NCBI RefSeq assembly: GCF_009905725.1
Contig: NZ_JAAAKV010000004.1
Location: forward strand, 310,001 to 374,000
Source of the DNA: Emticicia sp. CRIBPO
GTDB taxonomy: Bacteria > Bacteroidota > Bacteroidia > Cytophagales > Spirosomataceae
Length of the DNA stretch: 64,000 bases
Reading direction: 5' to 3'
Shown here in pieces: positions 45,244 through 55,309 of this stretch. Made by a program: the position numbers and the translations under genes. Under the pieces are notes generated by a model that did not search any database, was not told the origin of the DNA, and saw nothing but the letters and a program-made list of their open reading frames with translations. The stretch's first letter is position 1. Each line of letters begins with the position of its first letter.

Positions 45244-46599
45244 TTATCTCGGACCTCTTGAAGAGCCACCTGATGATGATCCGCCGCCGGAGCTGCCTCT
45301 GCTACCTCCTGAACTTCCTGATGAGCTCGGAGAAGGAGATGAGCTTCTGCTGCTGTTCCAGCTGTTGCTGTTTGATGAGCTCGAGCCACGGCTGTTGCTG
45401 TTATCGTATGATGACGACGGACGGCTGTAGCCTGTTGAAGAACTTCTCGACGAGCTCGACGATCCTCTTGAGTAGGACGACTCAGAAGCAGATCTTGACA
45501 TTCTTGACGGGTTCGAATAAGAACCGGCGTTTGAAGATGATGATCTGTTGTTGTCAAAGCTTCTTGAAAGTGAACTGCTGCCTGGGTTAGATGATGAACC
45601 TCGGGCATAAGAGTCGTAGCTGGCCGGTCTTCTTGACGAAGGATCGTAGCTGCTGCGGGTGTTGGCTGTACCTCTTGAAGATTCAGAAGTGCCGCCTGTC
45701 CACGAACCGTTTTTACGATCTGCAGGTCTTGAATTAGTGCCTGTGTAGCTATCTCTGCTTACACCGTCTGAATTTCTTCTGCCGCCGTTGCTGGCTACTG
45801 AAGGTCTCACAGTGTTGGTAAATCTGTCGTTATAAGCAGCGGTGTTTCTGCCGCCTTCTCTTGTTCCGTAAGTTCTTTTACCGGTGGTGTAACGGTTGTC
45901 ACCCCAACTGTTGCCGTAATAAACCGGCTGGTATCCGTAATAAGGAGAACCATACCCGTATCTTGAGCCCCAACCGCCATAATAGGCCATTGAGTTGTAT
46001 CCCCAAGGTGAATAGCCCCACGAATTGTAACCCCACGGAGAATATCCCCATGAATTACCGAAGAATGGATCCATCATACCCCATGACATGTAAATGCCGC
46101 TGCTCCACGGAGAGTATCCCCATGAATTGTAACCCATTCCACCCCAGCTGTTATATCCGCCCCAGCTGTTAAATGAATTCCAGCCGAAAGGAGAGTAAGC
46201 AAAACGGTTGAAAGGAGAATTCCAGCCCATCGGTTGGGTCCATGAATTGTCGTTCCATCCCTGACTGTAACCATCTGCATATCCGTCTGAGTATCCCGGA
46301 GTCGGCGTATTCGCTCTTTTCAGACTGCGGGAGGTAAGGTATTCTTCATCGAAGTATTCTTCAGAGCTTTCTGCCGGTTGTCCTCCGTAAACCCTGTCAT
46401 AAGAATCATCATATGGAGTGGATTCAACAGAAGGAGATGCCTGTTTCGAATACGCCTGGGCGTAAAGAACCGGAGCATCTGCTGATGAAGCGTACATATC
46501 GTCATATTCACCTTTGGTGGTGATAGACTTGTTTGTACATGCAGAAAATCCCATTAACGCAACAATGGTTAAAACATTTATTGAATTCAGGCTTTTCAT
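45244..46599 (-). CDS. Low-complexity Ser/Gly/Tyr-rich lipoprotein
   Basis: A 451-aa protein with lipoprotein signal (lipobox GFSAC, C21). Residues about 110-240 are rich in Gly, Trp, Tyr, Asn and Ser with repeated NSWGY/SPWGYNSWGY blocks; residues about 290-451 are Ser/Arg/Gly-rich (SSSSRSSSTGYSRPSSSYDN). No folded domain recognised. Proteins of this type occur on the surface of Bacteroidota, but the function is unknown. It is divergent from proS. A long overlapping ORF in another frame is an artefact of the biased composition. Confidence 0.75.
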   Translation of the reverse strand: MKSLNSINVLTIVALMGFSACTNKSITTKGEYDDMYASSADAPVLYAQAYSKQASPSVESTPYDDSYDRVYGGQPAESSEEYFDEEYLTSRSLKRANTPTPGYSDGYADGYSQGWNDNSWTQPMGWNSPFNRFAYSPFGWNSFNSWGGYNSWGGMGYNSWGYSPWSSGIYMSWGMMDPFFGNSWGYSPWGYNSWGYSPWGYNSMAYYGGWGSRYGYGSPYYGYQPVYYGNSWGDNRYTTGKRTYGTREGGRNTAAYNDRFTNTVRPSVASNGGRRNSDGVSRDSYTGTNSRPADRKNGSWTGGTSESSRGTANTRSSYDPSSRRPASYDSYARGSSSNPGSSSLSRSFDNNRSSSSNAGSYSNPSRMSRSASESSYSRGSSSSSRSSSTGYSRPSSSYDNSNSRGSSSSNSNSWNSSRSSSPSPSSSGSSGGSRGSSGGGSSSGGSSRGPR

Positions 46600-46743
46600 T
46601 ATAATAGTATTTTAAAGTGTAATAAATTCCGATTAATACTTAGATACATTTTATAGGGCTAAGGTTGCATTGTGCACCCAAGTATTTTTTCATTTTAATA
46701 ACGAACTTAAACGTTATTTAGTTACAAAACTAATGGAAAAACT

Positions 46744-46751
46744 TATATTTG
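46744..46751 (+). promoter_or_regulatory. -7 element of the proS promoter
   Basis: TATATTTG matches the Bacteroidota TAnnTTTG consensus, about 80 nt before the proS ATG. No clear -33 TTTG at the usual spacing. Confidence 0.45.
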
Positions 46752-46831
46752 CAAGATAATTCGGAAGTGTTAACATTTAAATTAACACATGAAATATTTC
46801 AAACTAATTCTTAAAAGGTATTCGATAAAAG

Positions 46832-48304
46832 ATGGCAAAAGGACTTCCAACACGTAGTGAAAATTATTCAGAATGGTACAATGAATTAGTTAAAAAGGCA
46901 GATTTGGCTGAAAATTCGGCGGTAAGAGGCTGTATGATCATCAAACCGTACGGTTATTCAATCTGGGAAAAAATGCAGAGGGCTTTAGATGACATGTTCA
47001 AGGAAACAGGTCATTCGAATGCTTATTTTCCTTTGTTTATACCCAAATCATTTCTTTCCAAAGAGGCTTCCCATGTGGAAGGGTTTGCCAAAGAATGTGC
47101 AGTGGTAACGCATTACCGTTTAAAAAATGATCCGGATGGCAAAGGTGTGATTGTAGACCCGGAAGCCAAACTGGAAGAGGAGCTGATCGTGAGACCAACC
47201 TCTGAAACCGTGATATGGAGTACTTATAAAAACTGGGTCCAGTCTTACAGGGATTTACCGATATTAATCAACCAGTGGGCGAACGTGGTGCGTTGGGAAA
47301 TGCGTACGAGGATTTTCCTGAGAACTGCCGAGTTCCTGTGGCAGGAAGGGCACACCGCACATGCTACCCAGAAAGAAGCGGAGGATGAAACCCGCCAGAT
47401 GCTGGAAATATATGCCCAGTTTGCTGAAGAGTGGATGGCTTTGCCGGTGATCAAGGGGGCCAAAACTGCCAATGAACGTTTTGCCGGAGCAGAAGAAACC
47501 TTGTGTATTGAGGCGATGATGCAGGACGGAAAAGCACTTCAGGCAGGTACTTCTCACTTTTTGGGACAGAACTTTGCCAAAGCTTTTGATGTGAAGTTTC
47601 AGGATAAAGCCGGGAACCTTGAACACGTGTGGGGTACTTCATGGGGTGTGAGCACCAGGTTAATGGGTGCTTTGATCATGGCTCACTCGGATGATAACGG
47701 ATTGGTACTGCCTCCGAAACTGGCTCCTATCCAAGTGGTGATCGTGCCGATTTTCAAAGGTGATGAGCAACTGGATGCCATCAGCGAAAAAATTGACCCG
47801 TTGGTGAAAGTACTGAAATCTAAGAAAATCAGTGTGAAATTTGATAAGGATGACCAGGCTCGTCCGGGCTGGAAATTTGCCGAATATGAATTGAAAGGTG
47901 TGCCTGTAAGGGTGGCTGTAGGGATGAGAGACCTCGAAAGCGGTACTGTTGAAGTAGCCAGAAGGGATACCCTCGAGAAAAGCGTCGTGCCGATCGAAGG
48001 TCTTGATGCTTATATTGAGCAATTGCTGGAAGATATTCAAACCAATATATATAAGAAGGCCCTGGATTTCAGGACGGAGAATATTTTTAAGATAGATACC
48101 TGGGATGATTTCCTTGTTCAGATTGAAAAAGGTGGCTTCCTGAGTGCTCACTGGGATGGTACTTCTGAGACGGAGGAAAAGATCAAGGAACTCACCAAAG
48201 CGACAATCCGTTGTATACCTTTGGATACTGAGGAAGAGGCCGGATCTTGTGTGTTTTCGGGAAAACCTTCTGCTCAAAGGGTGGTTTTTGCGAGGGCATA
48301 TTAA
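46832..48304 (+). CDS. proS: Prolyl-tRNA synthetase
   Basis: A 490-aa class II synthetase of the archaeal/eukaryotic-like short type, without the bacterial INS editing domain, as usual in Bacteroidota. Motif 1 lies in the N-terminal part ([14 protein letters not shown]), motif 2 is [20 protein letters not shown] (about 149-168), and [20 protein letters not shown] is the motif 3 region. The anticodon-binding domain follows ([20 protein letters not shown]) and the end is FARAY. It is cytoplasmic and charges tRNA-Pro. Confidence 0.96.
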   Translation: MAKGLPTRSENYSEWYNELVKKADLAENSAVRGCMIIKPYGYSIWEKMQRALDDMFKETGHSNAYFPLFIPKSFLSKEASHVEGFAKECAVVTHYRLKNDPDGKGVIVDPEAKLEEELIVRPTSETVIWSTYKNWVQSYRDLPILINQWANVVRWEMRTRIFLRTAEFLWQEGHTAHATQKEAEDETRQMLEIYAQFAEEWMALPVIKGAKTANERFAGAEETLCIEAMMQDGKALQAGTSHFLGQNFAKAFDVKFQDKAGNLEHVWGTSWGVSTRLMGALIMAHSDDNGLVLPPKLAPIQVVIVPIFKGDEQLDAISEKIDPLVKVLKSKKISVKFDKDDQARPGWKFAEYELKGVPVRVAVGMRDLESGTVEVARRDTLEKSVVPIEGLDAYIEQLLEDIQTNIYKKALDFRTENIFKIDTWDDFLVQIEKGGFLSAHWDGTSETEEKIKELTKATIRCIPLDTEEEAGSCVFSGKPSAQRVVFARAY

Positions 48305-48380
48305 CAGGAGAAAGGAGAACGGAAAACAGGAGAAGGGAAAAAGGAGGACGGAGATCGGAACACGGAAAAACAGCAGGGGG
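48305..48380 (+). repeat. Purine-rich tract after proS
   Basis: About 75 nt nearly all A and G, with loosely repeated AGGAGAACGGAAAAC-like units, before the FKBP gene. It could form unusual DNA structure or just be a degenerate tandem repeat. Confidence 0.5.
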
Positions 48381-48431
48381 AAGACCTGTCCGGCAAGTAA
48401 ATTTTTTAGAGTAACAAATTAATAAATACAT

Positions 48432-48851
48432 ATGGTTAAGAGTGGCAACACGGTGTCGGTCCATTACAAAGGCACACTGAATGACGGAACTGTTTTTGAT
48501 AGTTCAGAAGGAAGAGAGCCGCTTCAGTTTGAAGCAGGTAGTGGTATGGTAATCAAGGGATTCGACGAAGGGATTCTTGGCATGCAGGTAGGAGAGAAGA
48601 AAAATATTCATATTGCGGTGGAGGATGCCTATGGTCCGGTAAATGAGCAGATGCTGTTCAAGTTTGACCGCTCAGAAATTCCGGGTGATATTCCCCTGGA
48701 AGTAGGTGGTACCCTTAACATGCATAACGGAGAACAGGCTATTCCTGTCATTATCAGGGAAGTAACTGAAAGTGCGGTGTTGATGGATGCCAATCATCCG
48801 CTGGCAGGGCAGGAGCTCAATTTTGAGCTGGAGCTGGTAGCCATTTCATAA
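48432..48851 (+). CDS. FKBP-type peptidyl-prolyl isomerase, SlyD-like
   Basis: A 139-aa cytoplasmic isomerase/chaperone. The FKBP core (VSVHYKGTLNDGTVFDSSEG, MVIKGFDEGILGMQVGEKKN) holds an inserted IF-type flap (about 70-120) as in SlyD, and the C-terminal strand is LAGQELNFELELVAI. There is no His-rich tail. It helps fold proteins limited by proline isomerisation. A bidirectional terminator follows. Confidence 0.9.
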   Translation: MVKSGNTVSVHYKGTLNDGTVFDSSEGREPLQFEAGSGMVIKGFDEGILGMQVGEKKNIHIAVEDAYGPVNEQMLFKFDRSEIPGDIPLEVGGTLNMHNGEQAIPVIIREVTESAVLMDANHPLAGQELNFELELVAIS

Positions 48852-48856
48852 AAATC

Positions 48857-48890
48857 AAAAGAGGCTGTCTTTCCCAGGGCAGCCTCTTTT
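48857..48890. terminator. Bidirectional terminator between FKBP and metF
   Basis: Eleven-bp stem AAAAGAGGCTG / CAGCCTCTTTT with a 12-nt loop between two convergent genes. Confidence 0.88.
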
Positions 48891-48906
48891 CTTCATAAAA
48901 AAGTCT

Positions 48907-49866
48907 TTAAAAAACTTTCCTCGCCACAGCCATGGTGGTGGTCGATTTGCTCATCGTGTAAAAGTGAAGAGCAGGCACTCCGAAAGAAATGAGTTCCTTA
49001 CACTGCTGCACACACCATTCCACACCGATCTGACGGGCAGTTTTATCATCTTTTGCTTTATCAATTTCACTTCTGAATTCCTCCGGCATATCCAGGTAAA
49101 ATAGCTTGGGCAGCACGTCCAGTTGTTTTTTAGTGGCCAGTACTTTCAGGCCTGGGATGATCGGAATATTAATGCCGTTTGAGCGGCATTTTTTAACAAA
49201 TTCAAAGTAACGGTTGTTGTCAAAAAACATCTGAGTCACCAGGTAATCCAGTCCTGCATCTACTTTTTCTTTCAGGAATTTAAAGTCAATGTTCTGATCA
49301 TCAGCTTCATAATGCTTTTCCGGATAAGCCGCTCCGCCTATACAGAAATCACTCTTGCTGAGATACTCAGACTCTTCGTGAAGGTATTTGCCTTGATTCA
49401 TTTCCCTGATCTGCAACACCAGTTCGGAGGCATATTTATGCCCTTCTTTCATCGGTTTGAAATAGGTGTAAGGCTTGGCAATATCGCCTCTGAGGGCCAT
49501 CACGTTTTCTATGCCCAGGTAATTAAGGTCTATCAGGAGGTCTTCTGTTTCGTCTTTGGTAAATCCGCCGCAAAGTATATGAGGAACAGGGTCAATATGG
49601 AATTTGTGCATGATAGCAGAGCACAAACCTACTGTTCCGGGTCTTTTTCGTGTTTTGATCTCTTTAACAGAGCCGTCAGCCTGTTCTTTGAGCAGGTATT
49701 CTTCACGATGATAGGTGACGTCAATAAACGGTGGTTTCAGCTCCATCATGGGTTCAATGGCATCCAGCAATTCGTCGATCTTTCCTCCCTTGGCGGGTGG
49801 GATAATTTCTATTGAGAAAATGGGTTTGCCTTTTGAAGCAGCCAGGTGTTCTGTTACTTTAGCCAT
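48907..49866 (-). CDS. metF: Methylenetetrahydrofolate reductase
   Basis: A 319-aa flavin-dependent TIM-barrel enzyme reducing 5,10-methylene-THF to 5-methyl-THF for methionine synthesis. Typical motifs: FSIEIIPPAKGGKI with the catalytic Glu region, PFIDVTYH, HILCGGFTKDE, NVMALRGDIAKP and VTQMFFDNNRYFEFV. The length fits the bacterial short form. The ATG at 49866 begins MAKVTEHL. Monocistronic. Confidence 0.95.
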   Translation of the reverse strand: MAKVTEHLAASKGKPIFSIEIIPPAKGGKIDELLDAIEPMMELKPPFIDVTYHREEYLLKEQADGSVKEIKTRKRPGTVGLCSAIMHKFHIDPVPHILCGGFTKDETEDLLIDLNYLGIENVMALRGDIAKPYTYFKPMKEGHKYASELVLQIREMNQGKYLHEESEYLSKSDFCIGGAAYPEKHYEADDQNIDFKFLKEKVDAGLDYLVTQMFFDNNRYFEFVKKCRSNGINIPIIPGLKVLATKKQLDVLPKLFYLDMPEEFRSEIDKAKDDKTARQIGVEWCVQQCKELISFGVPALHFYTMSKSTTTMAVARKVF

Positions 49867-50020
49867 AAAATTCGATTTACATAATACCGGTGGATTACCG
49901 ATGTCTCCGCAAAAATAAAAAATTCAATAAGCTTAACAGAAATTATGCAGAAAGATTAAATCTAATTTTCTAATTTTAGAAAAATTATCTAAAATCAAAC
50001 AAAAAAAACCTCCTTAAAAG

Positions 50021-50866
50021 ATGAAAAAACTATTATTTGCACTGGCCATTCTGGCTGTGCCCATGTTAACTAAAGCCCAGGACCTTAAAAATTACGCCGG
50101 AACTTATACATTTGAGAATGCGTCTTTTTCCAAAGTTGAAGTGAGTGTTGAAAACGGAAAGCTTTTCGGATATGAAGAAAGTGCCGGAAAACACGAACTG
50201 AAGCCGGCGGGAACTGCCGATGTTTATAATATTGACGGCATGGACGGACAGTTCATTTTTGGCAGAAATCCTGCTAAAGTGGTTGTCAGGGCTACGATTA
50301 AGGTAGAGGGTAATCCTTTTGAAGGGAAAAGGGTATTTCCTGCCAAAACAGATTATACAGGCGTTTATACCATTTCGGGAGCTCCTTTTGAGAAATTAAC
50401 GATTACGGTTGAAAACGGGGCTTTGCAGGCAGATGCTCCGGGTGTAGGTAAAGGTGAGCTGCTGGAAACTTCCAATATTGACGAATTCCTTGAGCCGAAC
50501 AATGACGCCATTATTTCATTTTCAAGAGAGAATAAGGAAGTAACTGCCTTGGTTATAGCGGTTCAGGGGTCTTCGATTCCGGGGACAAAACAAAAAGCCG
50601 GTAGTAACACTGGTAATGAATATGCAGGTAAGTATGTCTTCGAGGAAGGCTCTCCGATTGACGCTGTAATGGTGGAATTGAAGGATGGTAAATTGTACGG
50701 AAGCACCTCTCAAGGGTCTGCCGAATTGAGACCAACCAGTACAAAAGACGAATATGATGTGATAGGATATGACGGCAAAGCCACCTTTAAAAGGGACAGT
50801 ACGCAGAAGATTTCGGGACTGACACTGGCTGTTCAGGGGGCAAGTCTTAATGCTACCAAGAAATAA
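50021..50866 (+). CDS. Secreted protein with three DUF3471-like repeats
   Basis: A 281-aa protein with a signal peptide (1-19, LTKAQ) and three successive 80-90-residue repeats starting at YAGTYTFENASFSKVEVSVE, YTGVYTISGAPFEKLTITVE and YAGKYVFEEGSPIDAVMVEL. Each resembles the small beta-barrel DUF3471 domain that usually caps serine beta-lactamase-like enzymes; here it stands alone without a catalytic domain. It is probably a periplasmic binding protein of unknown ligand. Confidence 0.75.
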   Translation: MKKLLFALAILAVPMLTKAQDLKNYAGTYTFENASFSKVEVSVENGKLFGYEESAGKHELKPAGTADVYNIDGMDGQFIFGRNPAKVVVRATIKVEGNPFEGKRVFPAKTDYTGVYTISGAPFEKLTITVENGALQADAPGVGKGELLETSNIDEFLEPNNDAIISFSRENKEVTALVIAVQGSSIPGTKQKAGSNTGNEYAGKYVFEEGSPIDAVMVELKDGKLYGSTSQGSAELRPTSTKDEYDVIGYDGKATFKRDSTQKISGLTLAVQGASLNATKK

Positions 50867-50888
50867 AGCCAATCCATAAGTAAAAAAT

Positions 50889-50922
50889 TAAGAGGCCTGA
50901 AATTGATTTTTCATGGCCTCTT
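50889..50922. terminator. Bidirectional terminator
   Basis: Stem AAGAGGCC / GGCCTCTT with a 17-nt loop, then TTTC TTTTT, between the convergent DUF3471-repeat and TonB receptor genes. Confidence 0.8.
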
Positions 50923-50932
50923 TTCTTTTTTA

Positions 50933-53236
50933 TCAGAACTCTATCCGGTAATTCAGCATCGGTACGAGTCCCATCTGGTATTTGGTGATGACTTTTTTCT
51001 GGTAAGTGTCATAATAAGAAAACGCCACGTTTTTGTATCCGGCAACATTCTGGAGGTCAACAGACAGCGTACGCGAAAACTTAGTTCTTGACCTTTTAAA
51101 ATAAACTCTCAGGTCGGGTCTGAAATAGTCGGGATTTTTGACGGTTAACGGACGAGTGTAATCAAAGCTTGTCGTCTGGTTCTGTTCAGACTTGGCCAGG
51201 TCTATGTTGTAATCCCTGAATCCTCCCAGCCATACGACGCGGCCGTTAATGCCCAATATTCTTGATTTAGTCCTGGCCCATTCTTTCCCCAAAGTGAGAT
51301 TTACGATGTGGTTGCCGCTGAAACGGGTTTCGTAATATTTATCGTCAAATGCCAGGAACTGGGCTTTATACAAAGTGGTATTGATCAAGGCAAAGAAGCC
51401 TTTTGATAAGTATTTCTGGTAGGTAAGCTCGATGCCGAAATTGCGGCCTTTGCCTTCATTAACAAAAATAAAAGGTCTGGCAAAAGAAACCACCTCAATG
51501 TCATTCAATGTAGAATAGTAGCTTAACTGCGGAGCACTCGAAATAGGGTTGACCGGGTCCGGTACATTTGATATCCCCTGGTAATATAGCTCTGTTTTCA
51601 GAAAAGAAGCATCCTTGAAATCAATTTTATACTGCAAGACATAGTGCTGAGACTTGATTGGCTTGATATCTTTTGCCAGATAAAGTACAGACGCAGCAGG
51701 TGTCTGGCTGTGCAGGCCATAAGCCAGGTTAATGTTCTGGCTGGAAGTTAGCTGGTAACCTACAGAAGCCCTTGGCTCAAGGGTGGAGGTATTGTTATAC
51801 GTGTAATTCAGGTTGTGAAGACCAACGTTGAGGCTCAGTTTGTCATTAAATGACTTGCTGAGGGATACAAACGGCTGAATGACGACAGATGAATAATCAA
51901 ATGAGGCATTCATTTTATCGTAACTTAACTGGTCATATTGCCTTGTCAGGAAAAGCCCGGCTTTGAGGCTGGTTGAGCGGTTCAGTTTTCCATTGATGAT
52001 TCCTGAATAAGATATCCGGGTTTTGATGGTCGAATCAAATTCTGCAGTTGGTTTTAATCCTGTGCTGAAACGGGAATTGTCCAGCCCTGACATGACCAGT
52101 ACATTTTTAAGGTTCCAGTTTTTGTTCAGGTTTTTGCTTTGGGAAATACCTGCTACACCCATTTTACTTTTAAATGTGATGTTCTGAAGGTCTTTTTCTG
52201 ATTCCCAGGTCGTGGCATCCGGGTCAGATTTGAAAATATTGCTGCTATTCCCGCCCATAGCAAAGACGGAGATTTCTCCCAGTCTTTTTGTAGGGAAGTT
52301 TAGTTTGAGAGAAAGATCTTGGAAAGTGATGCTCTCTCCGCCGAAATCAATGCCCATCAATCCCAGTAAACCTGTAAATGAATAACGGTAGTTAATGAGG
52401 TAGCTGCTGCCTTTCTGACGGTTTAAGGGGCCTTCAGAGGCGATATCCACACCCACAAGCCCTGCCTGGACGGTGTGCTCATATTTCTTATTGTTACCTT
52501 TTCTGAACCGCATGTCCATAATGCCGGAAAGGGCGTTGCCGTATTCGGCCGGGAAAGCACCGGTCAGAAAATTCATGCTGCCCAGCAACTGGGCCGATAA
52601 TATATTGGTTCCGCCACCGGTTTGGGTAGCTCTGTCTCCGAAAGTTCCGGCGTTGCTGAGGTGATTGGGATTGACGATCTCAACGCCTTCGAGTCTCCAC
52701 TGCATGCCGTTGGGCGAATTACCCCTGATAGCCATGCCGTTGGCCTGGTCGTTGGTGTTGGCTACACCTGCAAACGAAAATGCCAGCCTGGCAGGATCAA
52801 GGAAGGTTGCCGGAAAACGCTGCACCTGTTCCATCGTGATGGTGTTCAGACTCGTCAAAGCCCCGGAAAGGTTAGGGGAAGCCGCCTTCACGCTGATTTC
52901 GTTGAGATTGGTCAGCGAGGGGGTAAGGGCTATTTCTAAAACCAGTTCTTTCGATGACTCCAGCAATAATTCTTTGATGGTCTGCGGAGCATATCCGACA
53001 GAGGTAACCAGCAGTTCGAGTCTTCCAAGGGAGACTTCCGTAAAGGTAAAATTACCCTGGTTATCAGTTTGGACGGTTTTTCCCGTACCGGCAATACTGA
53101 CGGTAGCCGATTCCACAGGAGAATGTGACTGGGCATCGCTGATCCTGCCCCTGATGGTTTGTGTCTGCTGTGAAAAAGCACAGAAGGTAAAAGTCAGGTA
53201 AGCGAGCGTCAGAAGTATTTTTTTTATGAACATCAT
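50933..53236 (-). CDS. TonB-dependent outer-membrane receptor
   Basis: A 767-aa receptor with signal peptide (1-22, CAFSQ), an N-terminal carboxypeptidase-regulatory-like domain (about 25-110; GRISDAQSHSPVESATVSIA), a plug (LTSLNTITMEQVQRFPATFL, AIRGNSPNGMQWRLEGVEI) and a beta-barrel to the C-terminal Phe (LNYRIEF). It lacks the SusC-specific extension and has no SusD partner, so it is more like a siderophore or peptide receptor; the ligand is unknown. Two adjacent ATGs at 53236 and 53233 are possible starts. Confidence 0.88.
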   Translation of the reverse strand: MMFIKKILLTLAYLTFTFCAFSQQTQTIRGRISDAQSHSPVESATVSIAGTGKTVQTDNQGNFTFTEVSLGRLELLVTSVGYAPQTIKELLLESSKELVLEIALTPSLTNLNEISVKAASPNLSGALTSLNTITMEQVQRFPATFLDPARLAFSFAGVANTNDQANGMAIRGNSPNGMQWRLEGVEIVNPNHLSNAGTFGDRATQTGGGTNILSAQLLGSMNFLTGAFPAEYGNALSGIMDMRFRKGNNKKYEHTVQAGLVGVDIASEGPLNRQKGSSYLINYRYSFTGLLGLMGIDFGGESITFQDLSLKLNFPTKRLGEISVFAMGGNSSNIFKSDPDATTWESEKDLQNITFKSKMGVAGISQSKNLNKNWNLKNVLVMSGLDNSRFSTGLKPTAEFDSTIKTRISYSGIINGKLNRSTSLKAGLFLTRQYDQLSYDKMNASFDYSSVVIQPFVSLSKSFNDKLSLNVGLHNLNYTYNNTSTLEPRASVGYQLTSSQNINLAYGLHSQTPAASVLYLAKDIKPIKSQHYVLQYKIDFKDASFLKTELYYQGISNVPDPVNPISSAPQLSYYSTLNDIEVVSFARPFIFVNEGKGRNFGIELTYQKYLSKGFFALINTTLYKAQFLAFDDKYYETRFSGNHIVNLTLGKEWARTKSRILGINGRVVWLGGFRDYNIDLAKSEQNQTTSFDYTRPLTVKNPDYFRPDLRVYFKRSRTKFSRTLSVDLQNVAGYKNVAFSYYDTYQKKVITKYQMGLVPMLNYRIEF

Positions 53237-53357
53237 CAGGGATTATTAAGATTGGCGACTATGGAAGTCAAAAAAACAAAATTATCGAATTATTCGGTTG
53301 ATGCAGCCTTTTATGAGGATGATTGTCGTCATAAATCCGGTTTATGGCGAAAAAAGA

Positions 53358-53385
53358 AGGGTTTCTAAGTATGATTTAGAAACCC
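53358..53385 (-). terminator. Terminator of lysS
   Basis: Eleven-bp stem AGGGTTTCTAA / TTAGAAACCCT with a 6-nt loop and a minus-strand TTCTTTTTT tail, 26 nt past the stop at 53412. Confidence 0.88.
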
Positions 53386-53411
53386 TCCGGATTTATTTAG
53401 GAAGAAATATC

Positions 53412-55127
53412 TCAGGCCACCCAGGCTTCAACTTCTTCTTTAGATGGCATTTTTTCGTCGATTTTCAGTTTCTTACGCATGCCACCCAGGTCATTGAATA
53501 TCTTGTTGGGATTGGCTCCTTTCAGTCCTTCGATGGTCAGAAAGCCCATTTTCTGCAGGGCCGGAATCCAGACTTTAGGAACACCCACTGCTTCATAATC
53601 TGCTTCCGTGGCTTGTTCGGCTTTTTTCTCCGGTCTCATCTGAGGGAAGAACAATACTTCCTGGATGCTTGAATTGTTGGTCAGCAACATCACCAGGCGG
53701 TCGATACCGATGCCGATACCGGCTGTAGGCGGCATACCATACTCAAGTGAACGGATAAAGTCTTCGTCCATCGCCATGGCTTCTTCATCTCCTCTTTCGG
53801 CCAGTTTCAGTTGTTCCTCGAACCTTTCACGCTGATCAATCGGGTCATTAAGTTCCGAATAGGCGTTTGCCACTTCCTTACCATTAACAAACAATTCGAA
53901 ACGCTCTACCAGACCCGGTTTGCTTCTGTGTTTTTTGGTCAGGGGCGACATCTCAACCGGGTAATCAATGATGAACGTCGGCTGGATCAGGTGAGCTTCC
54001 ACTTTTTCGCCGAAAATTTCGTCGATCAGTTTGGCTTTGCCCATGGTGTCGTCGATTTCCATGCCCCACTCACGGCAATATTTTCTCGTTTCTTCTTCAG
54101 AAAGCGGGGTAATGTCCACGCCGGTATATTTTTCAATGGCTTCCAGGATGCTCAGGCGGGCAAACGGGCCTGCAAAATCAATTTCATTTTCACCTACTTT
54201 AAATTTGGTGTCTTCATGAACCGCCAGGGCTACTTTTTCAAAGATTTCTTCGGTGATCTGCATCATCCATTCGTAGTCTTTGTAAGCCACATAGAATTCA
54301 AGGGATGTGAATTCGGGGTTGTGGGTCCTGTCCATACCTTCATTTCTGAACATCTTTCCGAACTCATAAACACCTTCAAAACCACCGACAATCAGTCTTT
54401 TAAGGTACAATTCATTAGCAATACGCATATAAAGCGGCATGTCCAGTGAATTATGGTGTGTTTTGAAAGGCCTCGCAGCGGCTCCTCCGTGGATAGGCTG
54501 CAGTATTGGTGTTTCCACTTCCAGCCAGCCTTTGTCATCAAACATCCTTCTCATGGTGCTGATAACTTTGGCTCTTTTGATAAATGTATCTTTAACTTCC
54601 GGGTTAACGATCAGGTCAACATAACGCTGACGGTAACGGAGCTCCGGATCTGTGAATCCGTCAAAAACCTGTCCCGACTCGTCTCTTTTAACCACCGGAA
54701 GTGGTTTAAGCGACTTGTTAAGGATCGTGAATGAGGTAACATGCACAGAGATTTCGCCGGTTTGGGTAGTGAAAACATAACCCTTCACCCCGATGATGTC
54801 CCCGATATCCAATAGCTTTTTGAATACGGTATTGTACAAGGTCTTATCTTCTCCCGGGCAAAGATCATCTCTTCTGAAGTAAAGCTGAATGCGGCCTGTT
54901 GAATCCTGTAATTCGGCGAAAGAAGCCGAGCCCATGATCCTGAACCCCATCAGACGGCCTGCCATGCTGATGTCTTTATATTCTATCTTCTGCTTTTCGT
55001 AGTAATTGTGAATTTCACTGGTGGTAACATTTACCGGAAACAACTCTGCAGGGTAGGGATTGATACCCATCTGCATCAGTTCTTCTCTTTTTTGTCTTCT
55101 TAATAACTCCTGTTCGCTTAAAAGCAT
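53412..55127 (-). CDS. lysS: Lysyl-tRNA synthetase, class II
   Basis: 571 aa from the ATG at 55127 ([12 protein letters not shown]), preferred over an upstream TTG. The N-terminal OB-fold anticodon domain (about 50-160; [20 protein letters not shown]) is followed by the catalytic core with motif 2 ([20 protein letters not shown]) and motif 3 ([20 protein letters not shown]). A C-terminal extension of about 70 residues ([20 protein letters not shown]...) is a helical-hairpin-like tail seen in Bacteroidota LysRS. Charges tRNA-Lys in the cytoplasm. Confidence 0.96.
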   Translation of the reverse strand: MLLSEQELLRRQKREELMQMGINPYPAELFPVNVTTSEIHNYYEKQKIEYKDISMAGRLMGFRIMGSASFAELQDSTGRIQLYFRRDDLCPGEDKTLYNTVFKKLLDIGDIIGVKGYVFTTQTGEISVHVTSFTILNKSLKPLPVVKRDESGQVFDGFTDPELRYRQRYVDLIVNPEVKDTFIKRAKVISTMRRMFDDKGWLEVETPILQPIHGGAAARPFKTHHNSLDMPLYMRIANELYLKRLIVGGFEGVYEFGKMFRNEGMDRTHNPEFTSLEFYVAYKDYEWMMQITEEIFEKVALAVHEDTKFKVGENEIDFAGPFARLSILEAIEKYTGVDITPLSEEETRKYCREWGMEIDDTMGKAKLIDEIFGEKVEAHLIQPTFIIDYPVEMSPLTKKHRSKPGLVERFELFVNGKEVANAYSELNDPIDQRERFEEQLKLAERGDEEAMAMDEDFIRSLEYGMPPTAGIGIGIDRLVMLLTNNSSIQEVLFFPQMRPEKKAEQATEADYEAVGVPKVWIPALQKMGFLTIEGLKGANPNKIFNDLGGMRKKLKIDEKMPSKEEVEAWVA

Positions 55128-55309
55128 GATTCTGTTTTTTATGAATGAGATCAACCCGGATAAGCCATCCGTGTTTAATAAAATGCAAAATTAGCTAAAA
55201 GAGTGTAAATCATAAGGATGAATAAAAAAATAAACGGCGACAAACCTAAATTTGCCGCCGCTATCGGATCAGATAAGGGTTTTATGTGATATTCTTGAAG
55301 TTAAATTTA

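Noticed and set aside
45222-45608. 128-codon His/Gln/Arg-rich ORF overlapping the Ser/Gly-rich lipoprotein
   Set aside because: Composition is the out-of-frame reading of a Ser/Gly repeat region; the lipoprotein frame has signal peptide and lipobox.
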